The notes under the pieces were generated by a model. The model ran no database searches. It saw nothing but the letters and a program-made list of their open reading frames with translations, and had not been told where the DNA came from. DNA of 64,000 nucleotides from assembly GCF_041906005.1 (NCBI RefSeq), contig NZ_JAYRJY010000001.1, positions 2,046,001-2,110,000 on the forward strand, read 5' to 3'. A program made the translations under genes and the position numbers. Positions 1 to 6,853 of the stretch are shown here, in pieces (position 1 is the first letter of the stretch; each line of letters opens with the position of its first letter). Source of the stretch: Ferrovibrio sp041906005. GTDB lineage: Bacteria; Pseudomonadota; Alphaproteobacteria; Ferrovibrionales; Ferrovibrionaceae.

Positions 1-185
1 GCGGCGCCGCCGAACTGGTCGCCAATGTCGACTGGCCGTTCAAGCTGCATCTGGTGCTGGGCATCACCATCTTCGTGCTCTTCCCGTTCAGCCGCCTGGT
101 GCATATCTGGAGCGTGCCGGTCGGCTATGTGTTCCGCAGCTATCAGGTGGTGCGGCGCCGCTCGCCGGCCCGCCCCACTCTGTAA
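1..185 (+). CDS. narI: Respiratory nitrate reductase gamma subunit, C-terminal end (partial)
   Basis: The frame starting at base 3 is open from the window edge to a TAA at 183-185, giving about 60 residues. It contains a hydrophobic helix (LHLVLGITIFVLFPF) followed by SRLVHIWSVPVGYVFR and a basic tail. The LVHIW segment near the C-terminus is typical of NarI, the cytochrome b subunit that passes quinol electrons to NarHG; its His is expected to be a heme ligand in the family. The 5' part lies outside the window. The next gene follows after 24 bp in the same direction, so this is the end of a nar operon with accessory genes attached. The family call is good although only the last quarter of the protein is visible. 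Confidence 0.85.
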   Translation, partial: GAAELVANVDWPFKLHLVLGITIFVLFPFSRLVHIWSVPVGYVFRSYQVVRRRSPARPTL

Positions 186-209
186 TTCGACCCTGTAAGG
201 AGGCGCATC

Positions 210-968
210 ATGGAAGTGATCCGCGTGAATGGCACGGCTATCGACGAGGCCGCCGTTCTGGCCGAGATGCAGTATCATCCCGCCGCCACGGCCGAAGAAG
301 CCGGCCGCCGCGCCGCCGAGGCGCTGGCGGTGCGCGAGCTGCTGCTGCAGCGGGCCGAGGCCTTGGGGTTCGATCGCGAGGACGAGGATGCCATCGATCG
401 CCTGATCGCGGCGGAAGTCTCGCTGCCGGCGCCGGACGAGGAAAGCTGTCGGCGGTATTTCGATGCCAACCGCAGCCAGTTTCACAGCCCCTCGCTTTAT
501 GAAGCCCGCCATATCCTGCTGGCGGCCATGCCGGACGACGAGGCGGAGCGTGAAACGGCACGCCTTCAGGCCGAGACGCTGATCGCGGCCCTGCAGCGAG
601 ACCCGGAACTGTTTGGTCAGCTGGCGCAGCAGCACTCGGCCTGCCCGTCGAAAGAAGCGGGCGGTCATCTGGGGCAGTTCGCCAGCGGCAGCACGATCCC
701 TGAATTCGAGACCTTCCTCGACAGTCTGGAGGTCGGCCAGCTTGCGCCGGTGCCGGTGCCCAGCCGGTATGGCTTCCATGTGCTGCAGCTGCTGCAGCGC
801 GAAGCCGGTCGCGAGATGGCATACGAGCAGGTGCGCGAGCGCGTCGCGGACTACCTGGCGGAGTCGGTGTTCCGCACCGCGATCCGCCAGTATATCTCTG
901 TGCTAGCAGCGGAAGCCGAGATCAGCGGCGTGGCGCTGGCCGGCGCCGATTCGCCGTTGCTGCAGTGA
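210..968 (+). CDS. Parvulin-type peptidyl-prolyl cis-trans isomerase, nar-operon associated
   Basis: This 252-residue protein has an N-terminal helical region (about 1-90) and a PpiC rotamase domain (about 95-205), shown by YEARHILL, the GGHLGQF turn, and YGFHVLQLL. There is no signal peptide, so it should act in the cytoplasm, like NifM-type isomerases, rather than on exported proteins. A strong Shine-Dalgarno (AAGGAGG, about 196-202) precedes the ATG. It follows narI directly, and PPIases in this position are known from other proteobacterial nar operons, presumably assisting folding or maturation of the nitrate reductase. The role in nitrate reductase assembly is inference from position; the enzyme family is clear. 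Confidence 0.88.
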   Translation: MEVIRVNGTAIDEAAVLAEMQYHPAATAEEAGRRAAEALAVRELLLQRAEALGFDREDEDAIDRLIAAEVSLPAPDEESCRRYFDANRSQFHSPSLYEARHILLAAMPDDEAERETARLQAETLIAALQRDPELFGQLAQQHSACPSKEAGGHLGQFASGSTIPEFETFLDSLEVGQLAPVPVPSRYGFHVLQLLQREAGREMAYEQVRERVADYLAESVFRTAIRQYISVLAAEAEISGVALAGADSPLLQ

Positions 969-975
969 CAATCTC

Positions 976-1704
976 ATGCCGGATCGGGAACGCAGCTCCG
1001 GCACGCTGGCCCTGCGCCGTCTGCTGCGCGGATTCGAACATTTCCACGATAACTTCTTCGAGGGTGACGACCGGCCGTATGAACGGCTGGTCAGTGAGGG
1101 CCAGTCGCCGCGCGTCCTGGTAATCGCCTGTTCGGATTCTCGGTCCGATCCCGCTCTGCTGACCGAGGCCCAGCCGGGCGACCTGTTCGTGATCCGCAAT
1201 GTTGCGGCGCTCGTGCCAGCCTATGAAAAGCCGCGCGGCGTGCCCAAGGGCACCAGTGCCGCCGTGGAATTCGGCGTGCGCGCACTGGAAGTCGACCACA
1301 TCATCGTCTTGGGCCATTCCCATTGCGGTGGAATCCGCTTCCTGGCTGAACGTCGGGGTGGCAGCGCCGATTTCGAATTTCTGCCCGACTGGGTCGCCAT
1401 GGCTGGCGAAATGGTGGCGGAGATGGAGAATCTCGCCAGCGAGGCCGGTGAGGCGGAACGCCTGCGCTGGCTGGAAAAGGCCGCTATCGGCCTGTCGCTG
1501 CGCAACCTGCAAAGCTTCCCCTGGATCGCGGAGCGTGTGCAAGGCGGCAAGCTGGCCTTGCATGGTTGGCATTTCGATCTGCAGCACGGCCAGATTCAGG
1601 CGCTTGATGGCGCCAGTGGCCGTTTTCGCGCGGTGGCGGCCGGTGAATTGCCGGCACCGGCCTGTGGCTGCTGCGAAGGCCTGATGGGATTGGTGGAACG
1701 ATGA
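976..1704 (+). CDS. Beta-class carbonic anhydrase
   Basis: Interconverts CO2 and bicarbonate. The 242 residues carry the complete beta-carbonic anhydrase zinc site: Cys52, Asp54 and Arg56 in ACSDSR, and His114 and Cys117 in GHSHCGG. The size and the RNVAALVP segment also fit the family. No signal peptide is visible, so it is probably cytoplasmic. It starts 8 bp after the isomerase and its stop overlaps the next start (ATGA), so it is translationally coupled to the NnrS gene. A carbonic anhydrase inside a nitrate/NO cluster is notable; supplying bicarbonate or local pH balance is only a guess. No clear Shine-Dalgarno is seen, in line with coupling. Confidence 0.93.
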   Translation: MPDRERSSGTLALRRLLRGFEHFHDNFFEGDDRPYERLVSEGQSPRVLVIACSDSRSDPALLTEAQPGDLFVIRNVAALVPAYEKPRGVPKGTSAAVEFGVRALEVDHIIVLGHSHCGGIRFLAERRGGSADFEFLPDWVAMAGEMVAEMENLASEAGEAERLRWLEKAAIGLSLRNLQSFPWIAERVQGGKLALHGWHFDLQHGQIQALDGASGRFRAVAAGELPAPACGCCEGLMGLVER

Positions 1705-2909
1705 CGCAGGCGGGGACTGCCACGGTTCGCGGCAAACCGGCATCGCGCTGGCCGGCCCTGCTGCAAAGCGGATTCCGGCCCTTTTTCCTCTTTGCCGGCA
1801 TGCAGGCCTGCCTGTTCATCCTGCTGTGGACGGCAGGCTGGGCCCTGGGCTGGGATCTGCCGTTGGGTGACAATCCCATACTGTGGCATGGCCATGCCAT
1901 GCTGTTCGGTTTTGCTGCGGCCGCCTTGGCGGGTTTCCTGTTGACGGCGGTGCCGAACTGGACGGAAGCGGGGCCGGTGCGTGGTTTGCGGCTGGCTTTG
2001 CTCGCCGGTTTCTGGCTGGCGGCGCAGATCCTGTCGCTATTGCCGTGGGCCGCGCTCTTTGCCGCGGCCGATATCGGCTTCTGGCTGCTGCTGATCGTCT
2101 TCATTGCACCGGGAATCCTGAAGCGGAATGCCAAACGCAATGGCGTGTTTGTGGTGATCCTGTCCACGCTCACCGGACTGAACCTGTTATGGCATCTGTC
2201 CCTGCATTATGACTGGCAGGATACCGCCATGCTCAGCCTGCAGGCCGCGCTGGGGCTTTTCCTACTGGCGATTGGCATTATCGGAGGACGCATCATACCC
2301 GCCTTTACCATCGGCGGTCTGCTGCAGTCCGGTCACAGCGTTTCCATCGTGCCGGCGCCGAAGCTGGGGCTGGCGGCCAATGTCGCCCTGGTGCTGGCTT
2401 TGATTGCCAAGCTGGCGGCGCTGCCCGCTCCCCTTCAGATCGGCGCCTATCTTTTGGCTGCCGGCCTGCATGGCTGGCGATTGCTGCACTGGTGGCGGCG
2501 CGAAGTGCTTCAGTTGCCGATCATCTGGTCGCTGCATCTGGGTTATCTGTTCCTGCCGCTGGGCCTGATGCTGGAAGCGGCGGGTGCCGCGGGGCTGGTG
2601 CCGGGTCCGACCGGGATTCATGCCCTGGGCAGCGGTGCGGTCGGCCTGATGATCCTGGCGGTGATGACCCGCGCTTCGCTCGGCCATACCGGCCGGCGGC
2701 TGGCCTCACCGCCGGAGGCCACCGCCGCCTATATCCTTGTTGCCATTGGCGCGTTGCTGCGCGTTATCGCGGCGGCCATGCCGGGCCTGGCTTTCGGCCA
2801 TGGCCTGCTGGTGGCCAGTGGCCTGCTTTGGTCGGCCGGCTTTGCGGCCTTCCTGTTCGGCTATGCGCGCATCCTGGTATTGCCGCGCGTCGATGGCCGG
2901 CCCGGGTGA
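1701..2909 (+). CDS. nnrS: NnrS family heme-copper membrane protein
   Basis: This 402-residue integral membrane protein has about 12 hydrophobic helices. It starts with the family-typical LLQSGFRPFFLFAGMQA and has WHGHAMLFGF, GGRIIPAFT and VMTRASLGHTGR, the conserved His-rich and Arg-rich signatures of NnrS. NnrS proteins occur with denitrification genes, are often controlled by NO-responsive regulators, and in Vibrio protect against NO stress. Its start overlaps the carbonic anhydrase stop by 4 bp, and the CMD-like and RIC genes follow, so it sits in a nitrate/NO-response operon. The family call is firm; the exact biochemical activity of NnrS is not settled. Confidence 0.92.
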   Translation: MTQAGTATVRGKPASRWPALLQSGFRPFFLFAGMQACLFILLWTAGWALGWDLPLGDNPILWHGHAMLFGFAAAALAGFLLTAVPNWTEAGPVRGLRLALLAGFWLAAQILSLLPWAALFAAADIGFWLLLIVFIAPGILKRNAKRNGVFVVILSTLTGLNLLWHLSLHYDWQDTAMLSLQAALGLFLLAIGIIGGRIIPAFTIGGLLQSGHSVSIVPAPKLGLAANVALVLALIAKLAALPAPLQIGAYLLAAGLHGWRLLHWWRREVLQLPIIWSLHLGYLFLPLGLMLEAAGAAGLVPGPTGIHALGSGAVGLMILAVMTRASLGHTGRRLASPPEATAAYILVAIGALLRVIAAAMPGLAFGHGLLVASGLLWSAGFAAFLFGYARILVLPRVDGRPG

Positions 2910-2926
2910 AGAAAAGGAACAGCATC

Positions 2927-3283
2927 ATGGTGAAACGTCCCGCTCCGTCTGCAAGTCTTCCGCCTGCCGCGCGCAATTTCGCCGCGCGGCACAAGGCCGT
3001 CTGGCAGGCCTATGAAACACTGGGCGAGGCGGCCGCCAAGTCCGGCCCGCTCGATGCCCGCACCCGCCGGCTGGTGAAGCTGGCCCTGGCGATCGGCGCC
3101 CAGGCACAGGGTGCGGCCAAATCCCATGCGCGTCGCGCCAAGGCCGATGGCGTAAGCCAGGCCGAGATGTATCACCTGGCCGCCTTGGCAGTGACCACGC
3201 TGGGTCTGCCGGCCGCCGTGCGGGCCATGGCGTGGATGGATGAGGCGTCGGGAAGCACCGGTAAGAAGGCAAAGGCAAAGTAG
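2927..3283 (+). CDS. Small CMD/AhpD-like protein lacking the active-site cysteines
   Basis: A 118-residue all-helical protein. DARTRRLVKLALAIG followed by SHARRAKADGVS and EMYHLAALAVTTLG matches the carboxymuconolactone decarboxylase fold. Where AhpD-like members have CxxC-x-x-H, this protein reads QGAAKSH, and it contains no cysteine at all, so it cannot do AhpD-type thiol chemistry. The start at 2927 was chosen because an A-rich purine tract (AAGAAAAGGAA) lies just upstream and the frame further 5' overlaps nnrS. It lies between nnrS and ric with short gaps, so it probably belongs to the same NO-stress operon. Function is unknown; the Lys-rich tail (GKKAKAK) is unexplained. Confidence 0.8.
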   Translation: MVKRPAPSASLPPAARNFAARHKAVWQAYETLGEAAAKSGPLDARTRRLVKLALAIGAQAQGAAKSHARRAKADGVSQAEMYHLAALAVTTLGLPAAVRAMAWMDEASGSTGKKAKAK

Positions 3284-3303
3284 AAGCAGGAAAGGTTGGT
3301 ATC

Positions 3304-3975
3304 ATGAAGTTCTTGACCTACGGCGACCGCACGCTGGCCGATATTGCCGTCCGTCTGCCGGGCGCCACCGGCGTATTTCGCGCCCATAAGCTAGATTTCT
3401 GCTGCGGTGGCGGCATCAGCCTGAAAGAGGCTGCCGCCAAGCGTGGCCTGGCCGTCGAAGACCTGGAAGGTGAATTGCAGGCACTGGATGTCGCCGCGTC
3501 GGCACCCGCGCCAGCCAATACCGCAGATCTGATCGACCATATTCTCACCCGCTATCACGCCGTGCATCGCGCGGAACTGCCCGAACTGGTCCGGCTGGCG
3601 CGGCGGGTCGAATCAGTCCATCGCGGCCACCCGGATGTGCCGGCTGGGCTGGCCGACCTGCTGGCAGAGACATTGCAGGAACTGGATACCCACATGCAGA
3701 AGGAGGAGATAATGCTCTTCCCGATGATGAAACAGGATGGTCATCCCATGATCGTCCACCCCATCGCCGTAATGCAGGGCGAGCATGAGGAGCATGGTGA
3801 GCGGCTGCGCCTGATCGAGGCGCTGACCAATGGCGGCGTGCTGCCGGAAGACGTCTGTTCAACCTGGCGGGCACTCTATGCCGGAACGCGCAAGCTGGTG
3901 GATGACGTGATGGAACACATTCACCTGGAAAACAACCTGCTGTTTCCGCGGTTCTTCGAGACGGCGGAGCGGTAA
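3304..3975 (+). CDS. ric: Iron-sulfur cluster repair di-iron protein (RIC/YtfE/ScdA)
   Basis: Repairs Fe-S clusters damaged by nitric oxide or oxidants. The N-terminal DUF542/ScdA_N domain (about 1-55) contains LDFCCGGG with Cys33 and Cys34. The C-terminal hemerythrin-like domain (about 75-220) supplies His and Glu ligands: His79, His85, His130 with nearby EE, His161/His164, and the HIHLENNLLFPRF end. The length (223) is normal for RIC. It is the last gene of the cluster that begins with the nitrate reductase; ric genes are often NO-regulated, which fits its place after nnrS. The weak AGGAAAGG signal lies about 10 bp before the ATG. Confidence 0.94.
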   Translation: MKFLTYGDRTLADIAVRLPGATGVFRAHKLDFCCGGGISLKEAAAKRGLAVEDLEGELQALDVAASAPAPANTADLIDHILTRYHAVHRAELPELVRLARRVESVHRGHPDVPAGLADLLAETLQELDTHMQKEEIMLFPMMKQDGHPMIVHPIAVMQGEHEEHGERLRLIEALTNGGVLPEDVCSTWRALYAGTRKLVDDVMEHIHLENNLLFPRFFETAER

Positions 3976-4035
3976 GAATCCGGTCGGACCACTGCGGTTT
4001 GCGCTGTAGACTGACAGGGCAAACCGGGCCGGGCC

Positions 4036-5760
4036 ATGACCGTTCACAATAACGATATTGCCGCGATCTTCCGTGAGATCGCCGACCTGCTGGAAATCGA
4101 GGCGGCGAATCCCTTCCGTGTCCGCGCCTACCGCAACGCTGCCCGCATGCTGGATGGCAGCAGTCTGGATATCGCCGGCCTGATCCGGCAAGGACGCGAC
4201 CTGCCGCATATTCCCGGCATTGGTGCCGACCTGGAAGGCAAGATGCGCGAGATCGTCGCCACGGGCCGCTGCCAGACGCTGCAGAAACTGCGCCGCGAGG
4301 TTCCACCCGGCCTGGCCGACCTTCTGGTGCTGCCGGGACTGGGCCCCAAGCGGGTCAAGGCGCTGTATGACGAACTCGATATCCATACAACCGCCCAGCT
4401 TGCACGCGCCGCCCGCGACGGCCGTATCCGCAACCTGCCGGGCTTCGGCGTCAAGACCGAACAGCGCTTGCTGCAGGCGCTGGCGAAACACAGCGAAACG
4501 GGCAGGCGCTTCAAACTGGCCACGGCGGCCGAATATGCGGGTTCGCTGGCTGACTATCTGCGTGCAATTCCCGGGGTGATGCGGGTCGAGATCGCCGGCA
4601 GTTATCGCCGGGCACGCGAAACCGTGGGTGATCTTGACATCCTGGCCACCGCGAAGGCCGGCGCGAAGGCGATCGAGAAATTCACGACCTATGACGAAGT
4701 GGCGCAGATCGTCGCCAGCGGCACCACACGGGCAACGGTGATTCTGCGCAGCGGATTGCAGGTGGATCTGCGCGTGGTGCCGCCGGCCAGTTACGGCGCG
4801 GCGCTGGTCTATTTCACCGGCAGCAAGGCCCACAATATCCTCATTCGCCGCCTGGCGCAGGAGTGTGGCCTGAAGATCAGCGAGTATGGCGTCTTTCGCG
4901 GCGAAAAGATGGTGGCCGGCGAAACGGAGGAATCGGTATACAAGGCTGTCGGGTTGCCGTGGATTCCGCCGGAGCTGCGCGAGGATCGTGGCGAGATCGA
5001 CGCGGCCCGGGCCGGTCGGCTGCCCCGGTTGGTCGAACTTCAGGATTTGCGGGGCGATCTGCATTGCCACACCAAAGCGAGCGACGGGCAGGAAACCATC
5101 GCGGGCATGGCGGCGGCGGCGCGGGCATCCGGGCTCGATTACATTGCCATCACCGAACATTCCCGCAAGGTGACGATCGCCCACGGGCTCGATACGCGGC
5201 GTCTGCTGAAGCAGATTGAAGAAATCGACCGGTTCAACGAGACAACATCCGGCATCACGATCCTCAAGGGTATCGAGGTTGATATCCTGGATGACGGCGG
5301 ATTGGATCTGCCCGATGATGTGCTAGGCCGGCTTGATCTGGTGATCGGTGCCGTGCATAGCAGCTTTGGCCTGAGCCGCGACAAGCAGACGGCGCGGATC
5401 ATGAAGGCGATGGACCATCCGCATTTCACCATTCTGGCCCATCCCACCGGCCGCCTGATTCCGGATCGTGAGCCTTACGATGTCGATATGGCGCGGCTGA
5501 TCCGGCACGCAAAGGTGCGGGGATGCCATCTTGAACTCAATGCCCATCCTGAGCGACTGGATCTGCTTGATATCTATTGCCGGCAGGCGAAGGATGAAGG
5601 GGTGCTGGTCGCGGTCAGCTCCGATGCCCATCGGGCAGCAGACTTTGCTAACCTGCGTCATGGCATTGGTCAGGCCCGTCGGGGTTGGCTGGAAAAGGGC
5701 GACATCCTGAATACACGCCCGCTAAAAGCGTTGCGGCCCTTGTTGCGGCAGACCATGTAG
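4036..5760 (+). CDS. polX: DNA polymerase/3'-5' exonuclease PolX
   Basis: Family X DNA polymerase for gap-filling repair. The 574 residues show an N-terminal helix-hairpin-helix region (about 1-150, with PGIGADLEGKM and PGLGPKRVKALYD), the nucleotidyltransferase palm with catalytic Asp199 and Asp201 in VGDLDIL and Asp244 in LQVDLRVV, and a C-terminal PHP exonuclease domain starting at about 338 (GDLHCHTKASDG, ITEHS, GIEVDIL, AHPTGR, SSDAHR). All metal-binding clusters look intact, so both polymerase and nuclease activities are expected. It is separated from ric by 60 bp and followed by a hairpin terminator, so it may be its own unit. Confidence 0.95.
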   Translation: MTVHNNDIAAIFREIADLLEIEAANPFRVRAYRNAARMLDGSSLDIAGLIRQGRDLPHIPGIGADLEGKMREIVATGRCQTLQKLRREVPPGLADLLVLPGLGPKRVKALYDELDIHTTAQLARAARDGRIRNLPGFGVKTEQRLLQALAKHSETGRRFKLATAAEYAGSLADYLRAIPGVMRVEIAGSYRRARETVGDLDILATAKAGAKAIEKFTTYDEVAQIVASGTTRATVILRSGLQVDLRVVPPASYGAALVYFTGSKAHNILIRRLAQECGLKISEYGVFRGEKMVAGETEESVYKAVGLPWIPPELREDRGEIDAARAGRLPRLVELQDLRGDLHCHTKASDGQETIAGMAAAARASGLDYIAITEHSRKVTIAHGLDTRRLLKQIEEIDRFNETTSGITILKGIEVDILDDGGLDLPDDVLGRLDLVIGAVHSSFGLSRDKQTARIMKAMDHPHFTILAHPTGRLIPDREPYDVDMARLIRHAKVRGCHLELNAHPERLDLLDIYCRQAKDEGVLVAVSSDAHRAADFANLRHGIGQARRGWLEKGDILNTRPLKALRPLLRQTM

Positions 5761-5781
5761 GGCGGAAACCGCCTATTTTTT
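5761..5781 (+). terminator. Rho-independent terminator after polX
   Basis: Directly after the polX TAG there is GGCGG AAA CCGCC (5761-5773) followed by TA and a run of six T (5776-5781). The stem is short but all GC with a tight loop. It ends the polX transcript before the ArsR promoter. Confidence 0.6.
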
Positions 5782-5810
5782 CTGTCCACAGGCGGCATTA
5801 AAAATAAGTA

Positions 5811-5838
5811 TTGACTTAATTAAGTTATAAATTAAATA
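5811..5838 (+). promoter_or_regulatory. AT-rich promoter with 12-bp palindrome before arsR-type gene
   Basis: TTGACT (5811-5816) is a good -35 and TAAATA (5833-5838) a plausible -10 at 16 bp spacing. A perfect palindrome ACTTAATTAAGT (5814-5825) overlaps the -35, the usual position for an autoregulatory ArsR operator. The ATG of the ArsR gene at 5847 is only about 8 bp beyond the -10 and has no visible Shine-Dalgarno, so the transcript may be leaderless. The AT content is far above the flanks. The sequence elements are seen; function is inferred. Confidence 0.6.
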
Positions 5839-5846
5839 TAAGCGTC

Positions 5847-6182
5847 ATGGAACATTTCACTGCCCTGGCCGACCCCACCCGCCGTCAGATCGTCGAACTG
5901 CTCGGTCGCGGCGAGCGCGCTGCGGGCGAGATCGCGGAAGGTTTCGCGATCTCGGCGCCTGCCGTGTCGCAGCATCTGAAAGTCCTGCGCGAGGCGGGCC
6001 TGGTGCGTGTGCGCATCGATGGCCAGCGGCGCATTTATGAACTCAATCCCGCGGGCCTGGCCGAGATCGATGCCTGGCTCGACCGCGTGCGCCGTTTCTG
6101 GGCGCCGCGGCTGGATGCCCTGGAAGAAGAGTTGCGCAAGCCGGCCCCGGCCAAGGGGAAAGCGAAAGGAAGCAAGCGATGA
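5847..6182 (+). CDS. ArsR-family winged-helix regulator (metal-independent type)
   Basis: This 111-residue regulator begins with ALADPTRRQIVELL, the standard ArsR first helix, and has the recognition segment SAPAVSQHLKVLREAGLV followed by the beta-wing (RIDGQRRIYELN). It contains no cysteine, so it is not a metal- or arsenic-sensing thiol type; it resembles the SdpR-like group that is cotranscribed with SRPBCC proteins. The C-terminus is a Lys-rich tail. Its stop overlaps the next start (ATGA), so the two are coupled. It probably binds the palindrome in its own promoter. The ligand is unknown. Confidence 0.9.
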   Translation: MEHFTALADPTRRQIVELLGRGERAAGEIAEGFAISAPAVSQHLKVLREAGLVRVRIDGQRRIYELNPAGLAEIDAWLDRVRRFWAPRLDALEEELRKPAPAKGKAKGSKR

Positions 6183-6769
6183 ACAATCTCTCCATGAAGC
6201 ATGTGATCGACAACGACGCCTACGGAACCGTGCTGGAATCGGGTGCCGTGCGGTTCCAGCGCCTGCTGCCGGGCCCCATCGAGCGGGTCTGGGACTACAT
6301 CACCGATCCGGAAAAACGCGCCACCTGGCTGGCGGCAGGCGAGATGGACCTGCGTGTCGGCGGTCAGGTCGTTCTGAATTTCCGCAATGGCGATCTCGCG
6401 CCCAAGGGCGAGCCGGTGCCCGAGCGGTTCCAGAAATACACCGGTCCTATCGCCCATGGCGGCCGCATCACCCAGCTCGATCCGCCGCGCCTGCTGGCGA
6501 TGACCTGGGGCGAGAGCGTGAATGGCGGGGAAGCCGGCTGCGGCACCAGTTCCGAGGTCATTTTCGAACTGACGCCGCGTGGCAAGGACGTATTGCTGGA
6601 GCTGACGCACCGCCGGCTGGGCAGCCGCAGCGACATGCTGAGCGTGTCTGCCGGCTGGCATGTCCATGTCGCGGCCCTGATCGACCAGTTGCACGGCAGG
6701 CCGGTGCACAGTTTCTGGACCATGCTCGACCGCCTGAACAAGGATTACGACCGGCAACTGCCGGCCTGA
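6179..6769 (+). CDS. SRPBCC (AHSA1-like) domain protein
   Basis: This 196-residue protein has the START/Bet v1-like fold of the AHSA1 group: FQRLLPGPIERVWDYITDPE at about 27-46, the ATWLAAGEMDLRVGG strand region, ITQLDPPRLLAMTWG and a C-terminal amphipathic helix with GWHVHVAALIDQL. Such proteins bind hydrophobic ligands. It is translationally coupled to the preceding ArsR gene, a common pair in proteobacteria in which the regulator controls the SRPBCC protein. Either of two in-frame ATGs (6179 or 6194) could start it; the first is preferred because of the ATGA overlap. The substrate is not known. Confidence 0.85.
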   Translation: MNNLSMKHVIDNDAYGTVLESGAVRFQRLLPGPIERVWDYITDPEKRATWLAAGEMDLRVGGQVVLNFRNGDLAPKGEPVPERFQKYTGPIAHGGRITQLDPPRLLAMTWGESVNGGEAGCGTSSEVIFELTPRGKDVLLELTHRRLGSRSDMLSVSAGWHVHVAALIDQLHGRPVHSFWTMLDRLNKDYDRQLPA

Positions 6770-6795
6770 CGCGCAAGCAGGTCGCAGATGCAAGG

Positions 6796-6827
6796 AAGCC
6801 CGGCCCAGAATTCTGGGCCGGGCTTTT
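6796..6827. terminator. Bidirectional terminator, perfect 30-nt palindrome
   Basis: AAGCCCGGCCCAGAA (6796-6810) is followed at once by its exact reverse complement (6811-6825) and then more T (to 6827). It lies between the convergent SRPBCC and aminotransferase genes, with T residues on the exit side of each strand only partly formed. It is a very strong hairpin and most likely terminates both transcripts. Confidence 0.8.
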
Positions 6828-6853
6828 CCATGGAAGCGTAACCGGGCTGCGGG

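Noticed and set aside
5847..6182. Arsenic-sensing ArsR linked to arsC at 54296
   Set aside because: The ArsR protein has no cysteine and is paired with an SRPBCC gene; arsC is 48 kb away.
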